34,170 nucleotides of DNA, from positions 1 through 34,170 of IMG/VR virus record IMGVR_UViG_3300018019_000024; one strand, given 5' to 3'. This DNA is from a virus. Every line of letters starts with the position of its first letter. Within the stretch, counting starts at the first letter, position 1. The position numbers were made by a program, and so were the translations under genes. Below the pieces are notes generated by a model, which saw nothing but the letters and a program-made list of their open reading frames with translations, was not told the DNA's origin and did no database searches. This document shows positions 1 through 8,093 of the stretch, one piece after another.

Positions 1-1059
1 AATCGTCGTCGACGGCTGCACCGCAATTACACCAGGCACCGCCATGGCGGCACCTTCCAGGACGCTGATATAGATTGTCTCGCCTATGCCGAGCGCATTG
101 GTGGCCGCCTGCAGCGCAGTCTGCACGTTAGCGTTGACGGCCGTCGTCACAAAATTGGGGTCGACGCGCACGGTAATCGCCTCGTTGACCGTCGTGCGCG
201 TGACCGCCTGGGCAATCGCCAGGATGGTAAACCCCCGGGTGACTTCAACGGCCTGCTGTACCAGCGTCACCAGACCGGCCGGCGGTGCCCCGCTGCCGTC
301 GTCGATCGTTGCGATGAATTCGCCAGGCTGGACGGCGCCGCCGGTGTTTATGTTTTCCAAGATCGAGGCGTCGGCCACACCTGGTACATTGAACACCGCC
401 GACACGATGGCGCCGTAGGTCGCCTTCGACAGCGAATTGATAAACAGAATAAATCGCGCGCTATAGCTGGCGTCGGATTCCGCGCTGGTGCCATTGGTGA
501 TCGCCGCCGGGTTGGTCACGGTGTCGACGCCGGGCAGATTGCTGCCAATTTGCGACAACTGGTTGGCGGTCACATTGTAAGCGGCGCCGATTTGCAGCGC
601 CTGCACGGTTGCGGTCAGGCTACTTTGGCCGGTCGCCAGCACGTAAGCGTTAAGGCCGGCGTTCCATGTCGGCTGATTGGTGTCAGCAATCACCTGATAT
701 TGAATCGCACCGCCCTGCGTCTGCACGATGGTGCCGGCCACGATAAGCACATTGCTGAGCGCCGGAGAGAACGAACCGAACACCACGCCGCCTTGACCCC
801 CAACCCCGGCCTGCCGGTAGAAACCAAATTGTTCATAAAACGTGTCCAGGTCGGCGCCGGTCGACGTCTGTGCGCGCGCGATTTGATTGACCAGCTGAAT
901 CTGGGCCTGGATGAAAACCAACTGACCTGCAACGGTTTCCATGAAGGCATAAAATGCGTCACCTTCCTGGAACGTCGGCGGGAATCCCAATGAGGCGGCC
1001 CAGCCGGCGACCATGTCCGATACGTATTGCGCAAAGGTTTTTGAAGGCAGTCCGGTCAT
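1..1059 (-). CDS. Baseplate J-like protein (Mu gp47 type), truncated by window edge
   Basis: An open frame of 353 codons starts at the ATG at 1059 and runs off the left edge without a stop, so the C-terminus is missing. The translation starts MTGLPSKTFAQYVSDMVAGW and contains TSTGADLDTFYEQFGFYRQ, the pattern near the N-terminus of J-like baseplate wedge proteins (ex-Mu gp47/P2 J). A further segment, SDASYSARFILFINSLSKAT, fits the middle domain of the family. In contractile tails this protein forms baseplate wedges and connects spike and sheath. The start lies 2 nt after the stop of the gp46-like gene, as in the Mu order 45-46-47. The call rests on motif pattern plus gene order. Confidence 0.85.
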   Translation of the reverse strand, partial: MTGLPSKTFAQYVSDMVAGWAASLGFPPTFQEGDAFYAFMETVAGQLVFIQAQIQLVNQIARAQTSTGADLDTFYEQFGFYRQAGVGGQGGVVFGSFSPALSNVLIVAGTIVQTQGGAIQYQVIADTNQPTWNAGLNAYVLATGQSSLTATVQALQIGAAYNVTANQLSQIGSNLPGVDTVTNPAAITNGTSAESDASYSARFILFINSLSKATYGAIVSAVFNVPGVADASILENINTGGAVQPGEFIATIDDGSGAPPAGLVTLVQQAVEVTRGFTILAIAQAVTRTTVNEAITVRVDPNFVTTAVNANVQTALQAATNALGIGETIYISVLEGAAMAVPGVIAVQPSTTI

Positions 1060-1061
1060 GG

Positions 1062-1466
1062 TCACACCTGCAGGGCCAATTGCCCGGGCTCGCCAGAGTT
1101 AAGCACCACGCTGACGATGGCCCAGAATGTCTCGTTATCGGGTTGCACATACTGAATCGTCGGCGGCGTCGTCGACGCCACGTCGGCGTCCTCAAGTACA
1201 CCGCGCGAAATGATCTGCTCGAGATTGGCGATATATTCCACGTCCGTGTTCTGGTCGACCAGCGAGCCGCCGCCAATGCCAAAGGTTGGATGGAAAACAT
1301 AATCGGCCGGCGTATTGACGCCGTCCGGCAGCTGCTGCGCCGGGTTGGTGATGATCCTGCGCACAATACGCTGGCGCACCCAATCCCATGCGACAGCTGT
1401 TTGAATACTGCCACTAGGCGTAATCAGAAGGTCTGAATTCCAATCGAGCCAAAAATCGACGCCCAT
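1062..1466 (-). CDS. Baseplate wedge protein, Mu gp46-like (W-like)
   Basis: 134 residues from the ATG at 1466. The start MGVDFWLDWNSDLLITPSG, followed by an AVAWDWVRQRIVRRIITNP segment, is typical of the Mu gp46 family, whose N-terminal part carries the gp25/W-like lysozyme-related fold that starts sheath assembly on the baseplate. A longer reading from a TTG at 1520 would add 18 residues that come from the overlapping HNH remnant, so the ATG is preferred. The Shine-Dalgarno is weak. It lies between the spike gene and the J-like gene, which fits. The gap from the spike gene is filled by an endonuclease fragment rather than by a direct overlap. Confidence 0.8.
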   Translation of the reverse strand: MGVDFWLDWNSDLLITPSGSIQTAVAWDWVRQRIVRRIITNPAQQLPDGVNTPADYVFHPTFGIGGGSLVDQNTDVEYIANLEQIISRGVLEDADVASTTPPTIQYVQPDNETFWAIVSVVLNSGEPGQLALQV

Positions 1467-1471
1467 TTTGT

Positions 1472-1588
1472 CTATCCGACTTCGTTGCCAACTATGGAGC
1501 GCCCTATTTTGACGCGCCAAATTGCTGATCCGGTTGCTGGATCATATTTAAGAACCTCTTTCAACCGGGCGAGCGTGATTCGTTTCAT
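1472..1588 (-). pseudogene. Remnant of an HNH homing endonuclease N-terminus
   Basis: A 38-codon ORF starts with a TAATG overlap on the stop of the spike gene and ends in TAG six bases before the gp46-like ATG. It reads MKRITLARLKEVLKYDPATG followed by SAIWRVKIGRSIVGNEVG. The pattern L..vL.YDP.TG...WR....G...G is the N-terminal module of phage HNH/AP2-type endonucleases. The plus-strand HNH gene at 12860 has the same pattern (ILAYDPLTGEFRWR). The HNH core itself is absent, so this is either a decayed insertion or a retained short peptide. Inference: an endonuclease once sat between the spike and gp46-like genes. Confidence 0.65.
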
Positions 1589-2208
1589 TATTGCGCCTTC
1601 AAAACCGTGCTGTTGGAGCCGTCCGCCAATTTGACCGCCTGCAGCGTGCCGCCATTGCCCAGGTCGATTTCCGGCGCAGTCACCTGCGCCTTAGTCGCCG
1701 CCGTCACCGTGGCATTGCGTGTGGCGGTCACAATAACATCGCGCTGCGCTGTCGCCAGCAAATCCTGGTGTGCCGTCAGAGCCACGTTGCCGTCGTTGGT
1801 GAACTGCAGCGTGCTGCCCGACTTGTGCTTGATGCCCATTTCACCCGGCTGCAGCTCGGGGAACGGCGCCAGGCTGGTCTGATTAAAGAACATGCTGGCG
1901 ACCGCGGCCACCCCGTAGGCGCGCTCGACCAGCTGAATCACCACCGGCTCGCCCGCGGTCGGGTTTTGCGCCGTCGCGCCGCCCACCGGAGCGATCTGGA
2001 ATCCGAAGCCGTTGCCCGACCAGCTGGATCCCAATGGCATCCATGACGTCAACACGCAGTTGTTGGCCGCGTCGCGCATGCTGGGGATAACGCAGCGCAC
2101 GCGGTGCAGCTTGGGGTCGTACGACGCGACATGCGCATAGACAAAGGAGCGATGCTCCTGGCTCTGCTGCTGGGCCGCGTGTTTGATCTGGTGCAACAAC
2201 TCGTCCAT
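1588..2208 (-). CDS. Baseplate spike protein, gpV/Mu gp45-like
   Basis: 206 residues, ATG at 2208 overlapping the stop of the hub gene (TAATG). The N-terminal part contains HVASYDPKLHRVRCVIPSM, an OB-fold-like start seen in gpV/gp45 spikes. The C-terminal third (about residues 140-200) is made of short strands rich in T, A and V (LTAHQDLLATAQRDVIVTAT, then NATVTAATKAQVTAPEIDLG), consistent with the trimeric beta-helix that pierces the outer membrane. Family knowledge: the spike caps the tail tube below the hub. Position between hub and gp46-like genes supports the call. The tip histidine/iron motif was not clearly seen. Confidence 0.8.
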   Translation of the reverse strand: MDELLHQIKHAAQQQSQEHRSFVYAHVASYDPKLHRVRCVIPSMRDAANNCVLTSWMPLGSSWSGNGFGFQIAPVGGATAQNPTAGEPVVIQLVERAYGVAAVASMFFNQTSLAPFPELQPGEMGIKHKSGSTLQFTNDGNVALTAHQDLLATAQRDVIVTATRNATVTAATKAQVTAPEIDLGNGGTLQAVKLADGSNSTVLKAQ

Positions 2209-3485
2209 TAGCCCGCCCCACTGGCCGTCGATATCGACTCGCCGGCGCCGACCGGCTGGCGGTCAAGCAGCCGCAAATGCGTGTCCAGCTCGCCCTTTTC
2301 GGATTTAGGATTGAGAACGTATTTGTGCGTGTACTCGGTGACGAAATACTGGTGCGCGATAAAGTCCTGGCTAATCTGTCCGTCCAGCGACGCCGGACTG
2401 GACGGCTGCACGGCGGCGATAAAATTAGACTTGATATCGACGACCAACTCGCGCTTGGAAATGTCCAGCGCAATCGACTGCGCGCGCTGCTGCGCCTGCG
2501 CCTGCGTCAGCCCGTCGACGTGGAAAGTGTAAATCGGCACCTGGTTGTTTTTTTGTGTGCCGGCAGCGCCGCTGTTCGACGTGGTCGCTGACAGGATGGC
2601 CTGCGCCTGCGGCCCGGTCCACAGCCCGGCGTTTACCTTGGCGTTGTCGTTGGTGCTGAAATTAGACCCTATGACATAGGCCAGCCCCTTGGTCAGCGTC
2701 GACGACGTCGGGTCGTACGACAGCACGATGACCTGGAACGTCTGGTTGCGGCGCGGATTATGGCTGACGTCAAGAGACATGGCGCCAAATGAGCCGGCTG
2801 GTATCGGGTTGACCATATAGGTGAACGGCAGCGTCGGCAGGCCGGCGCCGGGCGCGCCGAACACCAGGGACTTGCCCGGCGTTGTATAGACGATGTTGCC
2901 GCTATCGCGCGCCAGGCGCGTCAGTATCGCCCACAGGCTTTGCGGCGTCGTGGTCAGAATCGTATTGGCGCTGTCGCCGAAAATCGTCCCCACGTCGACG
3001 TCGCCGCCCTGGGCCAGCCGCAGGTCGGGCGTCAGACCAAACTGGTTGGCTATCGAGGTGACGATTTGCGACAGCTTCTGGTTTTGCGTATTGACGCCGC
3101 CGGTCGCAACCTCGCTCGGCGCCAGTGGGCCGGTGTTGCCGCCCAGAATGCTGACCAGCACACGCCGCTGGTCGACCAACGGGCCCGACCAGTCGCGCGC
3201 ATGGATCGATACCAACGTGCGCGTGTAGCTGAATTTGGCGCTCAGATACTCGCCGCTGAAAATATGCGAGCGCACGCCGTCGACGTCCACATACACGTCG
3301 ACCGGCAGCGACGTCGGCGCTGCGCTCGACAGCTGCACCAGGTCAATGCCGGCGGCCGCCAGCCTGGCCATGCCGGTGCCCGCCACCATGTGCCCGGTAT
3401 TGCCGGCGCCGCTGCCCTTGACGTCGAACGACTCGATTGGAATCGTCTGGCCGCCAATGTTTAGCTCAACCCCCAGGGCGCTCAT
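2208..3485 (-). CDS. Baseplate hub protein, Mu gp44 / P2 gpD-like
   Basis: 425 residues, ATG at 3485 overlapping the preceding gene by 4 nt (ATGA). The size, the start MSALGVELNIGGQTIPIESF and the segment RVLVSILGGNTGPLAPSEVA suit the tail-hub family that forms the trimeric adaptor between tube and spike. A middle stretch with QKLSQIVTSIANQFGL and PQSLWAILTRLARDSG matches the part of late-control D/gp44 proteins in which a short helix pair precedes a second beta-barrel. The gene is directly followed by the spike gene, as in Mu 44-45. Function is assigned by family resemblance and order. Confidence 0.75.
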   Translation of the reverse strand: MSALGVELNIGGQTIPIESFDVKGSGAGNTGHMVAGTGMARLAAAGIDLVQLSSAAPTSLPVDVYVDVDGVRSHIFSGEYLSAKFSYTRTLVSIHARDWSGPLVDQRRVLVSILGGNTGPLAPSEVATGGVNTQNQKLSQIVTSIANQFGLTPDLRLAQGGDVDVGTIFGDSANTILTTTPQSLWAILTRLARDSGNIVYTTPGKSLVFGAPGAGLPTLPFTYMVNPIPAGSFGAMSLDVSHNPRRNQTFQVIVLSYDPTSSTLTKGLAYVIGSNFSTNDNAKVNAGLWTGPQAQAILSATTSNSGAAGTQKNNQVPIYTFHVDGLTQAQAQQRAQSIALDISKRELVVDIKSNFIAAVQPSSPASLDGQISQDFIAHQYFVTEYTHKYVLNPKSEKGELDTHLRLLDRQPVGAGESISTASGAG

Positions 3486-4348
3486 GTGGCCGGCACCCTG
3501 ATAAGGAACTGACCGATTGGCTGCGGGTCAGGCGGCAGCCCGCTGGCCGTCGCGATTTGCTCCCACAGCGTCGGATCATTCAAATACTGACCCGCCACCT
3601 GAAACAGGTTGGGGTTTATCATTTCCATTTGGCGCACCGACGCCGTCGGCGCCGCGACAATGTTGGTGACGGCAATCGAGTACGACACCAGGTCGGCCGC
3701 CGGCGACGCCTGCGTGGGGTCGGTGCCGACGACAATCGGCGCCGCCGCGGTCTGCAGCACGGTCGCCGCCGTATTGATCGCTACGGCATTGACGCCCGAT
3801 ATGCCGGCGACGGTGCCGTTGCCGGTCAGCAGCCCGGTCTGCACGGCGCCGGTCAGCGCGTTGGCCAGCGGCACCAGGCTGACCGGACATGCCAGGCCGT
3901 CGTCGCCCTGCACGGTGTCGTCGATTGCCGACACCTGGTCGTTTAATTGCGATTCAAGCGATTGCGTGCCGACCGGCTGCGTGCCGACGCCCGACAGGTC
4001 GGCAATCGGCTCGAACGTGATCGTGTACGGGATCAGATATTGATGCTTGGGGTTATATTTGAAGTCCGCGACCTTGCCGATAAACGACTGCGGCCCGTAG
4101 GTCAGCACCACCGGCAGGCCGACGGTGCGCACCCGGTCCAGCGATTGCGCGCGCGCGAAGGCACCGGCTTGCGAGAACAACCCCGACCACGTCACGGTGT
4201 GCGGGAAGGCACCCAGGCTGTCGACGTCTTTTGCCCCACCGGGGTACTCGTGCACGACCAGCACCTGGCGGCCGCCGAACGGGCCGATTTCCTGCGGCAC
4301 CTCGATGCTGGCGAAGGTGACTCCCCCGATGGTAAGTGGTAGACTCAT
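3482..4348 (-). CDS. Tail/baseplate protein with DNA-circularisation-type N-terminus and LysM-like C-terminus
   Basis: 288 residues. The N-terminus (MSLPLTIGGVTF, EVPQEIGPFGGRQVLVVHEY, then HTVTWSGLF) resembles the N-terminal domain of Mu gp43-type DNA circulation proteins and similar tail proteins. The region to about residue 115 ends in PYTITFEPI. The last 50 residues (INPNLFQVAGQYLNDPTLWE, then GQFLIRVP) look like a LysM/tail-X-type module that often precedes the hub. The middle is Ala/Thr/Val-rich linker. It lies between the tape measure block and the hub, with a 4-nt overlap into the hub gene. Exact role in the baseplate is inferred. Confidence 0.65.
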   Translation of the reverse strand: MSLPLTIGGVTFASIEVPQEIGPFGGRQVLVVHEYPGGAKDVDSLGAFPHTVTWSGLFSQAGAFARAQSLDRVRTVGLPVVLTYGPQSFIGKVADFKYNPKHQYLIPYTITFEPIADLSGVGTQPVGTQSLESQLNDQVSAIDDTVQGDDGLACPVSLVPLANALTGAVQTGLLTGNGTVAGISGVNAVAINTAATVLQTAAAPIVVGTDPTQASPAADLVSYSIAVTNIVAAPTASVRQMEMINPNLFQVAGQYLNDPTLWEQIATASGLPPDPQPIGQFLIRVPAT

Positions 4349-4380
4349 TGCCTCCGTTGCCCCCCAAAGGAGATTAAGCC

Positions 4381-4710
4381 ATGGACAAGTTCGGACGTTT
4401 GATGCTCGGCAATACGTGCATCGCTATTGGCGCCCGTGCGTTCAACATGATTGACCGGCTCATGTTTGCCATTTGCGGTGCGGTGGTGCTCGCGGCTGGC
4501 ATTGCAGTGTTGATAGTGGAAAGGACGGTTGGATGGGCGATTCCCGTTATTGCTACCTTGTTCGCTCTGGGTTTGTTTGCGGCCAACATCATGGCCGAAC
4601 GCGACCGAAACAAAATGCTGAAACACTACGAGCGGTCGAACAAGATCGTTGCAGACGCCATCGCCGCGAACGATAAGCGGTGGGAGAAAGTCGCCACTGG
4701 TCAGCGGTAG
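4381..4710 (+). CDS. Small two-helix membrane protein, moron-like
   Basis: 109 residues on the plus strand within a minus-strand tail operon. A strong Shine-Dalgarno (AAAGGAGATTAAGCC then ATG) marks the start at 4381. Two hydrophobic segments are visible at about residues 27-46 (LMFAICGAVVLAAGIAVLIV) and 51-71 (GWAIPVIATLFALGLFAANI). They are followed by a charged tail (ERDRNKMLKHYERSNK). The gene lies head to head with the DNA-circularisation-like gene and faces the 4723 gene, so it is an independently expressed insertion. Phage morons of this shape often alter the host envelope or block superinfection. That role is inference; no known family was recognised. Confidence 0.7.
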   Translation: MDKFGRLMLGNTCIAIGARAFNMIDRLMFAICGAVVLAAGIAVLIVERTVGWAIPVIATLFALGLFAANIMAERDRNKMLKHYERSNKIVADAIAANDKRWEKVATGQR

Positions 4711-4722
4711 GCTCATGATTTC

Positions 4723-5346
4723 TTAATCGTCCCTGACTTTTCCTGCCGCCCGCAATGCCGCTTCTGCTCTCGTGCGAAATTGGACGGCCATAGAATGATC
4801 GCGCCCATATAAGTCGCAAAGCGCTAGTGCGGCAGCCTGAATTTCTTTGTCCGTTGGCGGCGGCACTTCTATTGGCGTTGGTCTCCACTGGTTTTCACAC
4901 GGGCCAAAATAACCTTCCTTGCCACCGGAAAATTGCAGCCACTCGTCGGTTGTGTAGATACCGGCACCCGGAACAATATCTACAATGCGCTGCTTCCCGA
5001 CGATTTCGCCTTTGGCGCTATCACATGCACCAACGCCAAGGCGGCGGTCCACTTTTTCCTTTGTCTCTTGCGTAATTGGCCCGTCTGTCATTGGCCGCAT
5101 CTTTTTTGACGCCAACGAGAAGTCGCCGTCGTTGGTGAACGCCACCGACACCGCATTGGCGAGTTTAACGACCTCATGGCGCGGCAGTGTGATGCCCGCG
5201 AAGGGGCAACCGCTGTCAGGCCCGAGCATAATGATTTCGATTTTTCCGTCCCTCACTTGGATCATAAAGAACGGCGACCTCTCCACCAGTTTTGTGGATT
5301 TGTTCTGCGGGTCTTTCACAAACTTATAAATGATCTTGTCAATCAT
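4723..5346 (-). CDS. Hypothetical protein, accessory gene in tail operon
   Basis: 207 residues, ATG at 5346 with a good Shine-Dalgarno (GAAGGAGACGGCC). No family recognised. The N-terminal part (MIDKIIYKFVKDPQNKSTKL, FFMIQVRDGKIEIIMLGP) looks like a small beta-rich domain. The C-terminus is helical (TDKEIQAAALALCDLYGRDH, then RTRAEAALRAAGK). Codon use is less GC-biased than in the flanking tail genes. It is separated from the tape measure by 30 bp and converges with the plus-strand membrane protein, their stops only 12 bp apart. The pair looks like a two-gene cargo inserted between the tape measure and hub-side genes. Function unknown. Confidence 0.6.
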   Translation of the reverse strand: MIDKIIYKFVKDPQNKSTKLVERSPFFMIQVRDGKIEIIMLGPDSGCPFAGITLPRHEVVKLANAVSVAFTNDGDFSLASKKMRPMTDGPITQETKEKVDRRLGVGACDSAKGEIVGKQRIVDIVPGAGIYTTDEWLQFSGGKEGYFGPCENQWRPTPIEVPPPTDKEIQAAALALCDLYGRDHSMAVQFRTRAEAALRAAGKVRDD

Positions 5347-5376
5347 GGCCGTCTCCTTCGTTGGGGAACAAAGTAA

Positions 5377-7458
5377 TCATGGGATATCGCCCCCGCTGGT
5401 GAACTGACTGGACAGCGCGCCGTCAGCCTGCCCGAGATTGTGCTGGCTGCTCATGCCGAGCAGCTCGGCCAGGTAATGCGCGACGCGCTTGGCCAGGCCC
5501 TCCTGGTCCATGCTGGGGTCGGCTTTGATCGTCGCGTCGATGGTCGTGTGTTGCGACGACGCCGTGCCGGCGCCAACGGCGCCTACCGGGCCACCGGTGC
5601 CGATAGCAGGCGGTGCGTTGGGCCATGCCGGCGCAGCCGTCAGTGCGCCGCCCAGCAAAAACTTGCCGCCCTCATAGGTGCCACCGGCGAACGCGCTCAA
5701 CGCAGCAATCGTGCCCGCGACCGGCAACCCGTACCCGGTCATTGCGGCCCCGATAGACAACGGGGACGTCATAAGCACGCCCTCGGCCATGCCCTTGCCG
5801 AGCGCTTCGCCTAGCGTGCCCTTGGCCGGCGGCCCGAACGTGGTGCCCTGGCTTGGCAGGTGACCGGATATAGTTTTGAAACTCTCGTCAACGCTGCGCA
5901 GCCCGACCAGCAGCGGCGGCAGCACGTATTGACCCAGGTCGGCCAGCACGTTGGTCATGTCCTGCCACGTCTCGCGCGCCTTCTGGATCGGCGACTCTTT
6001 GCTGTAATCTTCGAAAAAGGTTGCGTAGCGGCCCTTGAATTCGGGGAATTCCCTTTTTAGTTCGGCCTCCTGTGCCACCACAGCCGGCGACATTAGAATC
6101 GACATGCCGCGCTGGCCCTGCTCGCCAAAGTTCTTTTTCATCATGGCGCTCCGTTCGGCAATTGGGAGGAGTTCTGTTTTTTGACGAACAAGGCTTTTCG
6201 CTAAATTGATGTCCACGAATTCACCTGTCGGATCGTAAGCTAAGTATTTGCCAGCTTCGTCGACTAGGCCGACCTCCTTCATGGCGAACATTCGTCTGGC
6301 GTATTCTTTGGATGACATTATCCGAGGATCAGGCGGCAGCAATCGCTCAAACGCCGCCCGCAGCCAGGTGCCGGATTTTGTGTTGGTCGCGCCCGCGCGG
6401 GCCAGCGCGGTCGCCTCATACAAGACGTCTTCCGGCTTGACGTTGAGCGCAGTGTGCAGGGTCGGCATGGCGTAGGACGCGGCGCGCACCATTTGCGGCA
6501 TTGTCGCCGGGTTGGTGGTGGACAGGAACGCGAGCAGCGGCGCCATGCCCTTTATGTCCTCGATGCCGTACTCTTGCGCCATGTGGGCCTGCTGGACGAG
6601 CGAATCCATGGCGCCCTTTAAGTTGGTGCCCGGCTTGACCTTGGCCTCGACCGCCGCAGCACGCAGCATTTCAGGCAAAATCCCCAAGCCGCCGCTTTCC
6701 TTGCCCGCGGCCCCTTTCAGCAGCCGGATTTCGTCGGTCGCCGCCTCGGCGATCTCCTTATAGCCGAATCCAGTAGTGGCCGCGGTGCTTTGGATAAGGC
6801 TACGGAAATACTTGTCGTTCTCTGGCGTGTTGGGCAGGCCGGCATGCCATTTCATTTGAAAAATAGCGTCCTCGAGTTCGGCCTGCTCAAAGACGCCATA
6901 CGCCAGCGCGCCGGCGCCGATCATGGCCGCTGTGCCGTGGTGAGAACTGCCAGCACGGAAATACCCGCGCATGCCGCCCGGCAGTGGCATGCCGATGCCC
7001 TCGGTGACAAAGCCGCCGCCGCGGCTACCACCGCGGCCAGGCCCATGGCGGCCACCGCGGCCGCCAATACCGACGCCACCGACCGCGCCGGCCCCCACAC
7101 CGGCCACATTCGGCACCCGCAGGCCACGCGCCACGCCGGCGGCCCTGGCCAGTGCCGCTGAAAGTTCCCGGGCGTTTGCGGTCGCCATCACCAGGTCGGC
7201 ATTCATTGCCCCCAGGCTGGCCGCAAATGCTCCGCTCGTATCTTCGGACACTTTGCCTATGCGCGCGATTGCGTCGGCGGCCTTGGTCGCGCCGGTCGTC
7301 ACGCCGCTAAAGGTCAGGCGACCGAAGCTGCGCAGCGTCTTGACGGCCGCCGTCATGGTCACGTCGACGTCGCGGCCCAGCTTGGCTATGCGCTCAAGCG
7401 CCGGGCTTGCCTCGTCCACAATCCTAAAAAGGGCTCCTACTTCATAGCTACTTATCAT
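5377..7458 (-). CDS. Tail tape measure protein
   Basis: 693 residues, ATG at 7458 in a 4-nt overlap with the upstream gene. It is the longest tail gene. It starts with a helical segment (ASPALERIAKLGRDVDVTMT), has a Gly-rich linker around residues 120-150 (GVGAGAVGGVGIGGRGGRHG), and then a long helical body with hydrophobic stretches (for example near residues 575-625, LSIGAAMTGYGLPVAGTIAA). This architecture, and the position downstream of the tail assembly chaperone, are typical of tape measure proteins, which set tail length and help DNA cross the inner membrane. Short for the class, which would imply a rather short tail if length scales as usual. Confidence 0.85.
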   Translation of the reverse strand: MISSYEVGALFRIVDEASPALERIAKLGRDVDVTMTAAVKTLRSFGRLTFSGVTTGATKAADAIARIGKVSEDTSGAFAASLGAMNADLVMATANARELSAALARAAGVARGLRVPNVAGVGAGAVGGVGIGGRGGRHGPGRGGSRGGGFVTEGIGMPLPGGMRGYFRAGSSHHGTAAMIGAGALAYGVFEQAELEDAIFQMKWHAGLPNTPENDKYFRSLIQSTAATTGFGYKEIAEAATDEIRLLKGAAGKESGGLGILPEMLRAAAVEAKVKPGTNLKGAMDSLVQQAHMAQEYGIEDIKGMAPLLAFLSTTNPATMPQMVRAASYAMPTLHTALNVKPEDVLYEATALARAGATNTKSGTWLRAAFERLLPPDPRIMSSKEYARRMFAMKEVGLVDEAGKYLAYDPTGEFVDINLAKSLVRQKTELLPIAERSAMMKKNFGEQGQRGMSILMSPAVVAQEAELKREFPEFKGRYATFFEDYSKESPIQKARETWQDMTNVLADLGQYVLPPLLVGLRSVDESFKTISGHLPSQGTTFGPPAKGTLGEALGKGMAEGVLMTSPLSIGAAMTGYGLPVAGTIAALSAFAGGTYEGGKFLLGGALTAAPAWPNAPPAIGTGGPVGAVGAGTASSQHTTIDATIKADPSMDQEGLAKRVAHYLAELLGMSSQHNLGQADGALSSQFTSGGDIP

Positions 7459-7910
7459 CGCACACCCTTCGGCGTGAGCAATGACACCGCCAGCTGGCCG
7501 AAGAACAATTCAAGTTGCGGGCCAGATCGCGATGCCGCCAAACCAATAAAGGGCCGCGGCGGGATGCTGCCGGTCGGCTTAAGTGTTCCGAATTCTTGCC
7601 AGAAAGCTATTTTGCTGGTCGACCCGACGGCGCCAACGGACCCAACGGCATAGAAGCCGATTGACTCGCGCATTTCGCCGGTGCGCAGCAGTGGGTCAGT
7701 AGCGCTGATCCTGCCGAGATATCCGAGTTTTTGCTTTTCCGCGATCGTGCTGTCGGCCAGCGGTGCCCAACCTGGCATTTCGTGGCCGATATAGCTTTTA
7801 GCTTCTAGCGCAACGGATTCCACAACCGACCGCAGGGCAGTCGTGACACCCGTGCGGCTCTCACCAACCGCGCGCTCCATTAGATTTGAAAATTGTTTGA
7901 ACGACAGCAT
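7455..7910 (-). CDS. HK97 gp10-like / virion morphogenesis tail completion protein
   Basis: 151 residues, ATG at 7910, just 3 nt after the stop of the frameshifted tail chaperone. Diagnostic pieces are PGWAPLADSTIAEKQKLGYL, DPLLRTGEMRESIG, IAFWQEFGTL and SIPPRPFIGLA. The pattern PxWxPLxxxT...K...LLRTGxxRxSI...A..QEFGT...PPRPF is the signature of the gp10-like/phage virion morphogenesis family, which helps complete the head-tail or tail end structure. Its position between the tail chaperone and the tape measure is unusual, since these two are normally adjacent and this family normally lies before the sheath or tube. Confidence 0.75.
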   Translation of the reverse strand: MLSFKQFSNLMERAVGESRTGVTTALRSVVESVALEAKSYIGHEMPGWAPLADSTIAEKQKLGYLGRISATDPLLRTGEMRESIGFYAVGSVGAVGSTSKIAFWQEFGTLKPTGSIPPRPFIGLAASRSGPQLELFFGQLAVSLLTPKGVR

Positions 7911-7913
7911 GGT

Positions 7914-8093
7914 CTAGCCCTGCCCCGGGAACTTGACCCGGCCCGTGGCCCAATTGACCGCGCCGCCCTCCAGCTGCTGGGCGCAATACAGGAACGCCTT
8001 GCGTTCTATCGCGCCCATCGCCCGTGCCTCTGCCCACGATACGTGCCCGCCTGTCGCGCGCACGCATTCCCTAAAGTCAGGGTCCTCGCAGAT
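7914..8093 (-). CDS. Tail assembly chaperone, second frame (GT extension), expressed by frameshift
   Basis: After the A9 run at 8093-8101, a second minus-strand frame reads ICEDPDFRECVRATGGHVSW, continues AEARAMGAIERKAFLYCAQQ, and ends LEGGAVNWATGRVKFPGQG then TAG at 7914, 59 codons in all. The frame is closed by TAA formed at the start of the A run, so it has no entry from upstream. The only internal ATG would discard nearly half of it. Residue pattern and position between tube and tape measure match the T part of G/GT tail assembly chaperones. Reaching it from the G frame needs +1 or -2. Fusion would give a product of about 249-250 residues. Confidence 0.75.
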   Translation of the reverse strand: MCEDPDFRECVRATGGHVSWAEARAMGAIERKAFLYCAQQLEGGAVNWATGRVKFPGQG

